Notes: generated by a model from the sequence alone, not told the origin. A DNA stretch of 64,000 bases from Alkalibacillus salilacus (GCF_030812915.1 NZ_JAUSTQ010000005.1:1-64000), one strand, 5' to 3'; counted from the first letter of the stretch, positions 8,707 to 17,183 are shown. Program-made: numbers and translations.

Positions 8707-9549
8707 CTAATCTACGTCTTCTGAAAAATAATCGTTTATATATTTTCTTGCTTCAGCGTAGTTTAATCTTAAAACTTCATCTATTGTCTTATGCTCTAAG
8801 AATTGACCAACAATCTTTGCACCGTAATAATAACCTACCCTGTACATGTCCAGTTTTTCAAAATCTTCTATACTAAACAACTTGTTATTAAGTGCATTAT
8901 CAAATGCTTCTGTATTGATAGCATTCTTTATTTCCTTACCAATTTCACTTTTCATTTTTTCACAATTATTGATCCAATTTTTTACTTTCATAGCGTCAAG
9001 AAAACCAAACCAATATATCTGTTCATCTGAATCATTAGTCAATTCGCTACTTAATTTCGTTGCAATTCCTTCAGCAAATATTAATTTGTAGTATTTTTCT
9101 TCTATTGATTTGAAATTCCCTCGATAAAAATCTGGATTAATAAAATAATGTATTGAATGTATGAGTTCGTGGGTTATAAACGTATTAAGGTTGTAAATAT
9201 TGAGTCGCGGTATAATTGCAGATAAGTCAAGAAATACATAGGGCTTTCCATCAAATAATATTCCATGACCGTCATAACTACAATCACCAATAAAAACAAC
9301 GACTCCTACTTCAAAATCTAACCGTAATGAATCATTAATACTATAAAACATTTCAGCTGTTAATGTTCTTAAAAACTCAATAGATCCATTAATATCATTC
9401 GTTGAATAGTTCTTCGTCAGTTCATTAACATTCTTATGAAAATCATCATTTGAATTAAAAACTTTTAAATATTCTCTAAAAAATGGATGATGTATAAAAT
9501 TTTGTTCATTACAGTTAATTTGACTGTATGCAAAATTAATAAATTCCAT
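8707..9549 (-). CDS. Putative zinc metallopeptidase (HExxH), orphan accessory gene
   Basis: The protein has about 280 residues. It carries HELIHSIHY near residue 145, a gluzincin-type HExxH, followed about 30 residues later by FAEGIATKLS, which supplies the likely third zinc ligand Glu. No signal peptide is visible, so it is probably cytosolic. The ATG at 9549 is favoured, with GGGG six bases upstream. The DNA is more AT-rich than its neighbours, with many Asn, Ile and Lys codons. It is inserted between a partial yutM copy (9682-9813) and a copy of the yutM tail (8631-8682). This suggests acquisition by transfer. The family could not be named and the substrate is unknown. Confidence 0.75.
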   Translation of the reverse strand: MEFINFAYSQINCNEQNFIHHPFFREYLKVFNSNDDFHKNVNELTKNYSTNDINGSIEFLRTLTAEMFYSINDSLRLDFEVGVVVFIGDCSYDGHGILFDGKPYVFLDLSAIIPRLNIYNLNTFITHELIHSIHYFINPDFYRGNFKSIEEKYYKLIFAEGIATKLSSELTNDSDEQIYWFGFLDAMKVKNWINNCEKMKSEIGKEIKNAINTEAFDNALNNKLFSIEDFEKLDMYRVGYYYGAKIVGQFLEHKTIDEVLRLNYAEARKYINDYFSEDVD

Positions 9550-9681
9550 ATTTATCCCCATTCATAATAACTATTTCACCACTAGAATAATTTTACAGAC
9601 GATATGATTTTTCAGTTCAACTTAATGATTACTTTACGTTTGGTTTGTGCTAAAGTTTCCGAATTAGTTTACCTTTAATTA

Positions 9682-9813
9682 GATGTTAATATCACCTTTA
9701 AGGTGTTAACTTTTTCTCCGGCTGGCCTTCCACATTCGTTGCTTTAAAGGAAGAACCGCAACCGCATGAGACGATGGCATTCGAATTATCGATCGTAAAG
9801 CCACAAAATTATG
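9682..9813 (-). pseudogene. Decayed 3' fragment of a yutM-like A-type Fe-S carrier gene
   Basis: About 87 bases (9715-9811) align with the 3' end of the intact yutM at 10541-10645 with only seven mismatches. Read on the minus strand, they encode GFTIDNSNAIVSCGCGSSFK and then an altered tail, so the terminal CGC cluster motif remains. There is no upstream coding part and no start. Five of the seven differences are silent, which suggests the copy diverged while functional (for example in a related strain) before being truncated here. Confidence 0.85.
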
Positions 9814-9858
9814 TATTCACATGTTCAACGACTAGAAAAATTTTTACCTAATTTTTGT

Positions 9859-10316
9859 TTACCAATCCAAAATTCGTATGCCTATAACCCCTTTAATATT
9901 AAGGACTAACCATGACATAATAAATGGAACAATAAAACCATAGTAGTTAAAACTTATAGAGTTAAAATCCTGAACAAAAAACACAACGGTAACACCAACA
10001 CCAATCATAAAAATGATGACAGCGTCAGTTATTTTCCTTCGTTTCCAACGTTTCTCTCCTTTACGACCCCGCTCAAATTCTTGTAGCCGTTTATCTATTT
10101 TCGTTCCAATTTCCTTCCCCGTTATGAGGGTATATAAGGCAAATGCTACAATGATCCATATTAATAAAAAAGCATTCCAATAATGAGGATATGATTACCA
10201 TTATAAGCAAAATACATTGCAAGTGCGAAAATCAGCAACATTGCGAGGTTCAGTTGAATTAATTCTTTCTTTTTTAATTGCTTTACCTCTTGTATATCCC
10301 ATTCTTCCCTATCCAT
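9859..10316 (-). pseudogene. Small membrane-protein gene broken by a one-base frameshift
   Basis: From the ATG at 10316 (RBS GAAGGGAG) the frame runs 51 residues to a stop at 10161-10163. The next frame continues without a break to a stop at 9859. Adding one base to the six-A/T run at 10166-10171 restores a single protein of about 152 residues. It has a charged amphipathic start (MDREEWDIQEVKQLKKKE), two helices, a basic loop rich in Lys/Arg (ERGRKGEKRWKRRK) and two more helices. The family is unknown. It may be a true pseudogene, a sequencing error in a homopolymer, or a phase-variable gene. Confidence 0.75.
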
Positions 10317-10430
10317 TTTATACTCCCTTCACTTGACAATTTCTTCAGCTATATAGTTATTAAATTAATCGCAATTTTCAAAACTTTATTATTAAATTAA
10401 CATAAATTCCCTTTAACTTAAACGAATTAA

Positions 10431-10469
10431 AAAAAGGTGATCTCGAATCAATAACGAGATCACCTTTTT
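10431..10469 (-). terminator. Terminator of the yutM operon
   Basis: A 15-bp stem (10431-10445 with 10455-10469), ending in TTTTT on the minus strand, lies 70 bp after the yutM stop codon. The same hairpin and downstream tail recur in diverged form at 8631-8682. Confidence 0.8.
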
Positions 10470-10540
10470 GATACCTAACTTTAATTAAACTGTCCAATAA
10501 TTAAGGTAATATTAAACGTTAATATACCGCCTTATGGATG

Positions 10541-10897
10541 TTAACAATTCTCCGGCTGGCCTTCCACATTCGGTGCTTTAAAGGAGGAACCACAACCGCA
10601 TGATACGATGGCGTTCGGATTATCGATCGTAAATCCGCCACCCATCATGTTTTGTTTAAAATCAATTGTCGTACCTTCAATAATTGGGACGTCCATTTCC
10701 GCGATTACAATGGGAATGCCACCCTCTTCAAATTGACGGTCTGTTTCTTTAACCTCATAATCAAAACCTAATTTATATGAGAGACCACTGCAGCCTCCAC
10801 CTTTAACACCAAAACGTAAGTAGACTTCTTCAGCTGTCTCGTCTTTCAACATTTCTTGTACTTGAATCGTTGCCGATTCAGTTAAGTTAATCGCCAT
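10541..10897 (-). CDS. yutM: A-type iron-sulfur cluster carrier (HesB/IscA/SufA family, YutM-like)
   Basis: Cytosolic carrier that delivers Fe-S clusters to apoproteins. The 118 residues carry the three conserved cysteines of the family: one in GGGCSGLSYKLGF (about residue 36) and the C-terminal SCGCGSSF pair (about 100-102). A GGAGG RBS precedes the ATG. It lies downstream of dapF as in B. subtilis. It probably works with the sufCDSUB products encoded at 28-33 kb and with the NifU-like protein at 12.6 kb. A decayed partial copy lies 0.8 kb downstream. Confidence 0.93.
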   Translation of the reverse strand: MAINLTESATIQVQEMLKDETAEEVYLRFGVKGGGCSGLSYKLGFDYEVKETDRQFEEGGIPIVIAEMDVPIIEGTTIDFKQNMMGGGFTIDNPNAIVSCGCGSSFKAPNVEGQPENC

Positions 10898-10957
10898 GTT
10901 TAATACCTCCCTAAATGTCAGTATACTAACATTTAACCCCTACTTCAAACATCTAAC

Positions 10958-11821
10958 TCAGACCCAAAGATTACCTTGAGCAATCGTAACGGCTGGTCCA
11001 CGCATCGATACACTTCCTGATCCAAGCCAAGTAATCCATAAATCACCACCGTCTAAATGAACGGTTACTTCTTGGTCACGTTCTAAATAACCATTAAGGG
11101 ATGATGCCACCACTGCTGCACAAGCACCTGTTCCGCAGGCTTGGGTAATGCCTGACCCCCGTTCCCATACACGGAAATTAATTTCATCATGTTTTACTAC
11201 TTCAACAAATTCAACATTCACACCTTCTGGAAAACGATCATCATTGGTTACTTTAGGGCCTAGTGTATAAAGTGGTGCATCCTTAATCTGCTCTTGAAAA
11301 AATATAGCATGTGGATTCCCCATCGAAACCGCAGTGACGTGGTAATCATCACCATCAACACGAAATGGCTCATGAATCACTTCATCAAATAAGCCACCAC
11401 TTTCTGTTTCCATCGGTATAGTTGACCGAGCTAAAATGGGTTCACCCATATCAACTGTTACACTTTCGACCAACTGATCATCATCAAGATGGACAGTTGC
11501 TTGCACGACTCCTGACTTTGCTTCGATATAGAAAGTTTTTTGTTGTACATATCGAGATTCATACGCGAATTTCGCCACGCAACGTAGACCATTTCCACAA
11601 TTCATCGCTTCAGATCCATCACGATTAAAGATCCGCATACGTACGTCAGCTACCTCTGATGGCAACACCATAATCAATCCATCAGAACCAATACCAGTAT
11701 GGACGTTCGAGGCTTGTCGGGCAATTTCAGGTAAATCCTGTTCTAATAAATTGACCTTAAACCCATCAATATAAATATAACTATTGCCGAGCCCATGCAT
11801 TTTAGTGAAAGGAATGTTCAT
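10958..11821 (-). CDS. dapF: Diaminopimelate epimerase
   Basis: Interconverts LL- and meso-diaminopimelate in lysine and peptidoglycan synthesis, without a cofactor. The 287 residues form the two-lobed family fold. Both catalytic cysteines are visible: in [11 protein letters not shown] (about 72-82) and in [14 protein letters not shown] (about 223-236). It sits between yuzB and yutM, with gaps of 16 and 60 bp, so one transcript is likely. Function is secure. Confidence 0.96.
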   Translation of the reverse strand: MNIPFTKMHGLGNSYIYIDGFKVNLLEQDLPEIARQASNVHTGIGSDGLIMVLPSEVADVRMRIFNRDGSEAMNCGNGLRCVAKFAYESRYVQQKTFYIEAKSGVVQATVHLDDDQLVESVTVDMGEPILARSTIPMETESGGLFDEVIHEPFRVDGDDYHVTAVSMGNPHAIFFQEQIKDAPLYTLGPKVTNDDRFPEGVNVEFVEVVKHDEINFRVWERGSGITQACGTGACAAVVASSLNGYLERDQEVTVHLDGGDLWITWLGSGSVSMRGPAVTIAQGNLWV

Positions 11822-11837
11822 ACCACAACCTCATTTC

Positions 11838-12074
11838 CTATATTAATTGTTCCTCTTCTAAAAATTGATACACTTTCTTAACAAGCTCATCTGGTGTATC
11901 AGCCATAATTAGTTCACCATCAGCAATAGCAAATAAACTCATGGCACAAATCGCACAGTTGCTAGTACACCCATACTCTACAACATCTATATCAGGGTCT
12001 TTATCTAATTGTTCTAGGGCTTCTTGTGAGCCGCTCATTAAATTATTAACACAAAACTCGACTAACGGGTTCAT
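11838..12074 (-). CDS. yuzB: DUF1450 small protein (YuzB-like)
   Basis: A 78-residue cytosolic protein. Five cysteines are present, four of them clustered or paired as CTSNCAIC plus the early FCVNNL, suggesting metal or disulfide chemistry. The ATG at 12074 is chosen because GAGGAG lies eight bases upstream; the GTG three codons earlier would overlap that RBS. The position just upstream of dapF matches B. subtilis yuzB. Biochemical function is unknown. Confidence 0.82.
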   Translation of the reverse strand: MNPLVEFCVNNLMSGSQEALEQLDKDPDIDVVEYGCTSNCAICAMSLFAIADGELIMADTPDELVKKVYQFLEEEQLI

Positions 12075-12122
12075 GACGTCCACTCCTCGCTTGTATTTCT
12101 AATGGTGAACCCTTTCACATAT

Positions 12123-12449
12123 CTAAGAAGACGGTGATAAACCGCGTTCCTCAAGTGCTTTATAGACTGTCTTTAATCGTGGGTTCCCTTCACCGACAAT
12201 TTCATCTTCGACTAAGACGACTGGAAAAATCATATCCTCTTCGACAACTTTTTCAGCAAATTGCTGATAAGGTTCTTCATTCGGGGGATTATAAATATCG
12301 ACATAACGATATGTCACATAATCATCCCCGTATTTTCTTGAGATCGCGGCTTGTAACCAATCATATTGTTCCTTAGAACTCGGTAAGTTAACACAACTTG
12401 CACAAAGAACCTCAGCACCATATACAACTAATTCAATTTGCTGATTCAT
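12123..12449 (-). CDS. yuzD: Thioredoxin-like YuzD family protein (DUF1462)
   Basis: A 108-residue protein with an N-terminal CASCVN motif (CxxC) following a beta strand and a glutaredoxin-like pattern (VVLVEDEIVGEGN late in the chain). A disulfide or metal-transfer role is likely but unproven. The start at 12449 is set by AGAGGGGGAG just upstream; the earlier in-frame ATG lies in that region. It heads the yuzD-yuzB-dapF-yutM run and is divergent from yutI. Confidence 0.8.
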   Translation of the reverse strand: MNQQIELVVYGAEVLCASCVNLPSSKEQYDWLQAAISRKYGDDYVTYRYVDIYNPPNEEPYQQFAEKVVEEDMIFPVVLVEDEIVGEGNPRLKTVYKALEERGLSPSS

Positions 12450-12628
12450 CAAACTCCCCCTCTTTAACAAATAACTTCACGATTTATTAGCTAATTATAT
12501 TTTACAAAACTTTCGCTTCGAGTTAAAATGAAAATGGTTCTCAACAACATATTTTTAAATAAAAGCACGATAATAGATTTTTAATTAGAATTTATTTATA
12601 ATTAAATTAAGAAAGGGGAAAATGTGCG

Positions 12629-12850
12629 ATGTTTGATCAAGTCCAAGAAGTTATAGGTAAATTACGCCCGTTTTTATTACGTGATGGCGGTGACGTTGAA
12701 CTGGTCGACGTAGATGATGGCATCGTCTTACTTCGACTAAAAGGAGCATGCGGTAATTGCCCAAGCTCTGCAATCACCCTTAAAGCTGGTATCGAGCGTG
12801 CATTAATCGCTGAAGTTCCTGGTGTCCAAGAGGTAGAACAAATTTTCTAA
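12629..12850 (+). CDS. yutI: NifU C-terminal-domain Fe-S scaffold (YutI-like)
   Basis: A 73-residue stand-alone NifU C-terminal (Nfu) domain. The cluster-binding motif is ACGNCPSS at about 45-52, preceded by [14 protein letters not shown], which is diagnostic. Acts in transfer of [4Fe-4S] clusters to target proteins. An AAAGGGG RBS lies ahead of the ATG. It is monocistronic, with its own terminator. It complements yutM and the suf operon elsewhere in the window. Confidence 0.92.
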   Translation: MFDQVQEVIGKLRPFLLRDGGDVELVDVDDGIVLLRLKGACGNCPSSAITLKAGIERALIAEVPGVQEVEQIF

Positions 12851-12865
12851 ATGAATTCATAAAGT

Positions 12866-12898
12866 AAGCCCTCAATGTCATCACTACATTGAGGGCTT
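12866..12898. terminator. Bidirectional terminator between yutI and the dehydrogenase gene
   Basis: A perfect 13-bp stem (12866-12878 with 12886-12898) is followed by seven T on the plus strand and preceded by A residues serving the minus strand. Confidence 0.85.
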
Positions 12899-12914
12899 TT
12901 TTTCTTTTATGATA

Positions 12915-13880
12915 TTAGTTCACAGGCGTTTTAGCTTTATTGCCATTTAAGACAGCGATTATGTTTTGCGCTGTAAGCCACATCATCTCAGTACGTGTTT
13001 CATAACTTGATGATCCAATATGTGGTAATGCGACAACGTTATCAAGTTCTAACAAGGGATGATCTGATTGAATCGGTTCATTTTTGAAGACATCTAATCC
13101 TGCCGCATAGAGCTCTTTCGACTTCAGAGCTTCATATAAGTCATCTTCATTTACGACGCCACCACGTGACGAATTAATAAATATAGCTGACGATTTCATT
13201 TGCTTAAAAATATTCATATTAAACATGTCTTCAGTCTCTTTAGTTAGTGGTGTCATACATACAACAAAGTCAGACTGTTCAATTACATCATCAAAGGAAC
13301 GATAATTAACCCCTAATGCTTCTTCTGCCTCTTCTTTTCTAGAACGATTATGATATAGGACAGTCATATCGAAACCTGTCGCTCGTTTAGCAACGGCTTC
13401 ACCAATACTTCCCATGCCAATTATTCCTAATGTCTTATGGTGAACATCTGCACCTGCCAACATATAAGGTGACCAAGCTTGCCACTGATTGTTTTCAATA
13501 TATTGAGTCGCTTCTGGAATTCGTCTAGCTGTTGCTAACAACAAACCAAACGTTAAATCAGCTGTTGTATCTGTTAAAACATCCGGTGTGTTCGTAACGA
13601 CAATTCCTCGATTTTGAGCAGCACTAACGTCAATATTGTCATAACCAACAGCTAAATTGGCGATCACTTTCAAGTTCGACGCTTGATCTAATAAAGCTTC
13701 ATCAATTGAATCAGTTAGCATCGTTAACAAAGCGTCTGCTTGACGAGCTTTCTCTTCCAAAACATCTCGTGGTACAGGCACTTCATCCGAATCATATACT
13801 TCTACTTCATAATCCTCTTCTAACGATTGTATAACCTCATCAGCTATACGACGCGTTACAAAAACAAACGGCTTTGTCAT
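12915..13880 (-). CDS. D-2-hydroxyacid dehydrogenase (glyoxylate/hydroxypyruvate reductase type)
   Basis: NAD(P)-dependent oxidoreductase of 321 residues, most like D-glycerate dehydrogenase/glyoxylate reductase. The Rossmann motif GIIGMGSIGEAVAKR is near 149-163. Catalytic residues are visible as the Arg in SSRGGVVNE, the Glu in FKNEPI and the His in LPHIGSS. I start it at 13880, where GGAGG lies eight bases upstream; an earlier in-frame ATG has no RBS. It is the last gene of a yutE-yutF-dehydrogenase operon (24 bp after yutF). Exact substrate is not readable. Confidence 0.88.
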   Translation of the reverse strand: MTKPFVFVTRRIADEVIQSLEEDYEVEVYDSDEVPVPRDVLEEKARQADALLTMLTDSIDEALLDQASNLKVIANLAVGYDNIDVSAAQNRGIVVTNTPDVLTDTTADLTFGLLLATARRIPEATQYIENNQWQAWSPYMLAGADVHHKTLGIIGMGSIGEAVAKRATGFDMTVLYHNRSRKEEAEEALGVNYRSFDDVIEQSDFVVCMTPLTKETEDMFNMNIFKQMKSSAIFINSSRGGVVNEDDLYEALKSKELYAAGLDVFKNEPIQSDHPLLELDNVVALPHIGSSSYETRTEMMWLTAQNIIAVLNGNKAKTPVN

Positions 13881-13903
13881 GTTTGCACCCTCCAACATCA
13901 AAT

Positions 13904-14671
13904 TTAAAATTGCTTCCAATCAGCAAGTGATTTAACCGAATACGTTGGTTGAATCGACACTTTCTTTAAATCATCGCGTGATGTCACGCCTGTTTCCACG
14001 TGCAAAGTATCGATGCCCGCTTCAATACCTGCCATGATATCTGTGTCATAATTATCGCCAACCATAATCACATCACGATGAGGAAGATTTAATTCATCCA
14101 ACGCTAATTCAATCATTAAAGAATCGGGTTTTCCTACTACAATGGGTTCAGTTTTTGTCACGTGACGGATCAATTCGACGTAAGCACCATTTCCTGGAAC
14201 AAACCCCTCTTCTGTCGGCACACGTAAATCAGGATTCGTCGCAATAAACTGAGCTCCCTTTTGAATATGAAGGCAAGCTTCTTTCAATTTATGATACGTC
14301 ACATGCCGATCGATCCCGACTAAAACATAATCTGGTGATTCTTCAGTTATTTTAAGACCCCGTGAATGAAGCGCTTCTTCCACACCATGTTCACCAATCT
14401 TAAACACACGAGCATCCTCTTGCTGTGATTTAATATAATCAGCCGCAATAATCGATGGTGTTAAAATATGGGACTCTTCTGCTTGTATTCCATTTTCTTT
14501 CAACTTCTCCATGGTTTTATAACGTGTTCTTGAAGAATTATTCGTGACGAAACGAAATGGGATGGATTCTGATTGTAAGGAACGGATAAAATCTGCCGCT
14601 TCAGGAATCGGTGCATTCCCCCGATACATCGTTCCATCTAGATCAATTAAGTATGCCTGGTATTTCGCCAT
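13904..14671 (-). CDS. yutF: HAD-family sugar phosphatase, subclass IIA (YutF-like)
   Basis: Predicted phosphatase of the NagD-like HAD subfamily, 255 residues. Motif I is LIDLDGTMYRG (about 8-18), with the nucleophile and acid/base Asp pair. Motif II is FVTNNSSRT (about 39-47). The late GDNYDTDIMAG (about 203-213) supplies the Mg-binding acidic residues. B. subtilis YutF is an orthologue. It starts one base after the yutE stop region, with AGGAGAGG upstream, so translation is probably coupled. Substrate is unknown. Confidence 0.92.
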   Translation of the reverse strand: MAKYQAYLIDLDGTMYRGNAPIPEAADFIRSLQSESIPFRFVTNNSSRTRYKTMEKLKENGIQAEESHILTPSIIAADYIKSQQEDARVFKIGEHGVEEALHSRGLKITEESPDYVLVGIDRHVTYHKLKEACLHIQKGAQFIATNPDLRVPTEEGFVPGNGAYVELIRHVTKTEPIVVGKPDSLMIELALDELNLPHRDVIMVGDNYDTDIMAGIEAGIDTLHVETGVTSRDDLKKVSIQPTYSVKSLADWKQF

Positions 14672-14672
14672 A

Positions 14673-15122
14673 TTAGTCCTCTCCTTGCCGTTTCTTAAAT
14701 GCCGTAATCGGACCCATTTCCTTTTCTAAGTAACGATATACTTGTGTCGTCAATTGATTTAAAACGGGTAGACTATCATCCAAAGTCGCTTGAAGCTTAT
14801 GATGATCGATTGCCGTATAGTCTTTGACAAGTGGGCCTCTTAATCCAATCACTTGTTTAAATGCATCTTCTTGTTCTGTTGTGATCACCTGTTCATCGAC
14901 TAAGATATCAATAACATCCTCATAGCTACCAGGGTCTCGCATAATAAAGCCATCAATCATCATATTTCCTATGTCAACGATTGCTTCAATCGTCATATGT
15001 ACAATACGTTCAAGGCCGAATAGTTCAATGTTTGATTCAAACGTTGCCTGTTCATACGTGCTTAATAAATTATTGAAATATGTTGATGTTTGATCCATTT
15101 TTTCTAGGTCCACAAAGTACAT
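14673..15122 (-). CDS. yutE: HEPN-like DUF86 protein (YutE-like)
   Basis: An all-helical 149-residue protein of the DUF86/HepT-like HEPN family. HepT toxins carry an R-x4-H-x-Y RNase motif; the matching segment here reads LRGPLVKDY, so the histidine is replaced by Lys. A ribonuclease role is therefore doubtful. No MntA-type nucleotidyltransferase antitoxin gene lies nearby; it is instead linked to the housekeeping yutF. The start at 15122 follows AAAGGA by nine bases. Function is unknown. Confidence 0.82.
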   Translation of the reverse strand: MYFVDLEKMDQTSTYFNNLLSTYEQATFESNIELFGLERIVHMTIEAIVDIGNMMIDGFIMRDPGSYEDVIDILVDEQVITTEQEDAFKQVIGLRGPLVKDYTAIDHHKLQATLDDSLPVLNQLTTQVYRYLEKEMGPITAFKKRQGED

Positions 15123-15150
15123 AATCATCATTCCTTTCAATTTCTAGTTT

Positions 15151-15179
15151 ATCATAGACAATTAATTCTTATATATAAA
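15151..15179 (-). promoter_or_regulatory. Probable promoter of yutE-yutF
   Basis: On the minus strand TTTATA (15179..15174) and TATGAT (15156..15151) are spaced by 17 bp, about 30 bp before the yutE start codon. Confidence 0.45.
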
Positions 15180-15224
15180 AATATTTGCGCCATACTATAA
15201 CTGATTTTAAATAGTAGGAGCTGA

Positions 15225-15512
15225 ATGATGTTGCCTTTTAAGACGATTAACGATGAAATGACTGATGGCCATGTTCGTTACGTTAGTTTCACAGGTGATG
15301 ATCGACGTTTTGATTTGGCCATTGTTAAGAGCGATCAAGAACAAGCGAAAAGTTTCGTCATTGATTTACAACGATCACGCTATACTGAGATTCATGATCA
15401 TGAGCTAGAAGATAGTGATTATTTTTGCCACTTTTTACATCTCAATACGTATGAAGCAGAAGCGATTCACGATTATTTAACTGAATTGTTGCAACAACCA
15501 CAAGCAACATAA
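15225..15512 (+). CDS. Small conserved protein, probably DUF3055 family
   Basis: A 95-residue soluble protein. The pattern VRYVSFTGDDRRFDLAI near residues 18-34 followed by a VIDLQ-x-R stretch and an acidic C-terminal helix fits what I recall of DUF3055 (SAV0927-type) proteins of Bacillales. A GTAGGAG RBS lies before the ATG pair. It is divergent from yutE and 15 bp upstream of the next small gene, with which it is probably co-transcribed. No function is known. Confidence 0.7.
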   Translation: MMLPFKTINDEMTDGHVRYVSFTGDDRRFDLAIVKSDQEQAKSFVIDLQRSRYTEIHDHELEDSDYFCHFLHLNTYEAEAIHDYLTELLQQPQAT

Positions 15513-15527
15513 GAAAGGAGCATTTAA

Positions 15528-15800
15528 ATGGGTAAGAAGAAAAAGAACGATGATTTTAAACCTGTTGAAATACAACAAAATATGCAAACACCAGAAGAAT
15601 TTCCTGAAGGGACGTATGGTGAACCTGTTAATGACGAACCTCTAGAGGCCCGTGAATATGATCCAAAACGCCGTCATTATTCAGGCTATAACTATGAAAA
15701 TAAAGAACTGCATCACGATCTACCGAGGCAATATCCATTTGCCCATCAACCGAATAATTTTCCAGATGACGAAGACCCAGAACACGATGATCAAGGGTGA
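15528..15800 (+). CDS. Small hydrophilic hypothetical protein
   Basis: A 90-residue protein, very charged and rich in Pro, Asp, Glu, Tyr and His, with a lysine-rich start (MGKKKKNDD). It has no hydrophobic core and is probably largely disordered. A perfect AAAGGAG RBS and a terminator right after the stop support it as a real gene. I do not recognise the family. Confidence 0.7.
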   Translation: MGKKKKNDDFKPVEIQQNMQTPEEFPEGTYGEPVNDEPLEAREYDPKRRHYSGYNYENKELHHDLPRQYPFAHQPNNFPDDEDPEHDDQG

Positions 15801-15810
15801 ATTCAATTAA

Positions 15811-15842
15811 AAATGACCGGATTAGCGGACATCCGGTCATTT
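15811..15842. terminator. Bidirectional terminator before yutD
   Basis: A 12-bp perfect stem (15811-15822 with 15831-15842) and 8-base loop lies between the small hydrophilic gene and the convergent yutD stop codon. Confidence 0.85.
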
Positions 15843-16113
15843 AACTATCTATTTGTTTTAAGACAAAGTAAGCACAACCAAAATTACAGTATTCGTACAA
15901 ATAATCTTCTAATGCTGAAATTTTTGTGTCAAATGTCGCCTTTTGATTTTGATCATCGTAGAAGCCTTTTAAACGCAGTTGACCAAAGCCCCAATCACCA
16001 ACTATATAATCATATTTCGTTAAAATATCACTAAAACGCTGTTCTATTACATCTTCTTGAAACCCTTCTCGGTAATCGTGAATGAGCTCATATTGTTGCC
16101 CTAATAATTCCAT
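15841..16113 (-). CDS. yutD: YutD family protein
   Basis: A 90-residue cytosolic protein with the family hallmark YDYIVGDWGFGQLRLKGFY near residues 34-52 and a C-terminal CNFGCAYFV pair of cysteines. The start at 16113 is preferred because AGAGGTG sits six bases upstream; the longer frame begins inside that RBS. Orthologues are widespread in Firmicutes next to yutE/lytH, but no function has been established. Confidence 0.85.
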   Translation of the reverse strand: MELLGQQYELIHDYREGFQEDVIEQRFSDILTKYDYIVGDWGFGQLRLKGFYDDQNQKATFDTKISALEDYLYEYCNFGCAYFVLKQIDS

Positions 16114-16225
16114 TTGAATCACCTCTATAACTATTAGTGTATCATATAAATCCTTCTTTTCGCTCTTATGATTTCAAAAAAGACGGAAACACTATTAATA
16201 CTGATTAAGCAAAGGAGTATTTTAC

Positions 16226-17182
16226 ATGAAACGCCGTATCATAACTGGCTTATTCATTTTCATAGTCATCCTAACACCTAGTAATAGTTGGGCTGAAGAC
16301 GAGTCCTTATCTGAAGAAAGAATGAACCTTTATCAAAAAACAGCTTCCCTAACCCAAGTCCCGTGGAGCATCATTGCTGCAATCGATCAATATGAACGGA
16401 ATATCAATGATGTTGATGAAGATCGAATAACTGGAATTCAAATGGATCCCAATAAATGGTTTGGATTATTAGCTGTTGACGAAAATCCCTCTCACTATGA
16501 AGCGACGATTCAAGCTTTTAATGGGATTGGCAAAGATGGTGATGGTGATCAATACGCAAACCCCCAAAATGACGAAGATGTTTTATTTACATTCGCCCAT
16601 TGGCTTAATGAACAACTGGGTAAAGGCATATCTTACGAAGAAAGTTTAGCTCAATATTATGACCGTGAAAAAGCAGCTCAAATGATCAAGCAATATCAAC
16701 AGTTATTCAGCCATTACTCAACCGTGGAGTTAGATGAACACGCATTTCCAATTCCGTCTTACAACCAATATTCTTACCGGTCTACATGGGGAGCTGGACG
16801 TGGTTATGGAGGCAGACGAATCCATGAAGGTACCGATTTATTCGCAAGTTATGGTACGCCGGTTCGCTCAACATCATATGGTATTGTTGAAATCAAAGGT
16901 TGGAATAAATACGGAGGGTGGCGAATTGGCATCAGGGATACAGACAATGTTTATCATTATTACGCTCACTTGAACGGATTCGAAGATGAACTAGAAGAAG
17001 GCGATATTGTCGAGCCAGGTGATGTCATTGGTTACGTTGGGGCTTCCGGATATGGACCAGTTGGAACTTCTGGTAAATTCCCTCCTCACCTCCATTATGG
17101 TATGTACCGAGATAATGGTGAAAATGAATGGGCATTTGATCCTTATCCACATTTAAAAAGATGGGAAAAGCAATCACAATAA
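16226..17182 (+). CDS. lytH: M23 metallopeptidase, LytH (YunA)-like sporulation endopeptidase
   Basis: A secreted cell-wall endopeptidase of 318 residues. A signal peptide covers about 1-24 (cleavage after WA). The middle region (about 40-160) resembles a lysozyme-like or peptidoglycan-binding fold. The C-terminal LytM domain has the zinc ligands in HEGTDLF (His and Asp, about 206-210) and HLHYG (about 287-291). In B. subtilis LytH, in the same position between yutD and yunB, cleaves the L-Ala-D-Glu bond during spore cortex maturation; the same role is inferred. An AAAGGAG RBS precedes the ATG. Confidence 0.87.
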   Translation: MKRRIITGLFIFIVILTPSNSWAEDESLSEERMNLYQKTASLTQVPWSIIAAIDQYERNINDVDEDRITGIQMDPNKWFGLLAVDENPSHYEATIQAFNGIGKDGDGDQYANPQNDEDVLFTFAHWLNEQLGKGISYEESLAQYYDREKAAQMIKQYQQLFSHYSTVELDEHAFPIPSYNQYSYRSTWGAGRGYGGRRIHEGTDLFASYGTPVRSTSYGIVEIKGWNKYGGWRIGIRDTDNVYHYYAHLNGFEDELEEGDIVEPGDVIGYVGASGYGPVGTSGKFPPHLHYGMYRDNGENEWAFDPYPHLKRWEKQSQ

Positions 17183-17183
17183 T

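Noticed and set aside
9682-9813. A second functional yutM-like gene
   Set aside because: Only the last 30 or so codons remain, without start or upstream cysteine, and the C terminus is altered.
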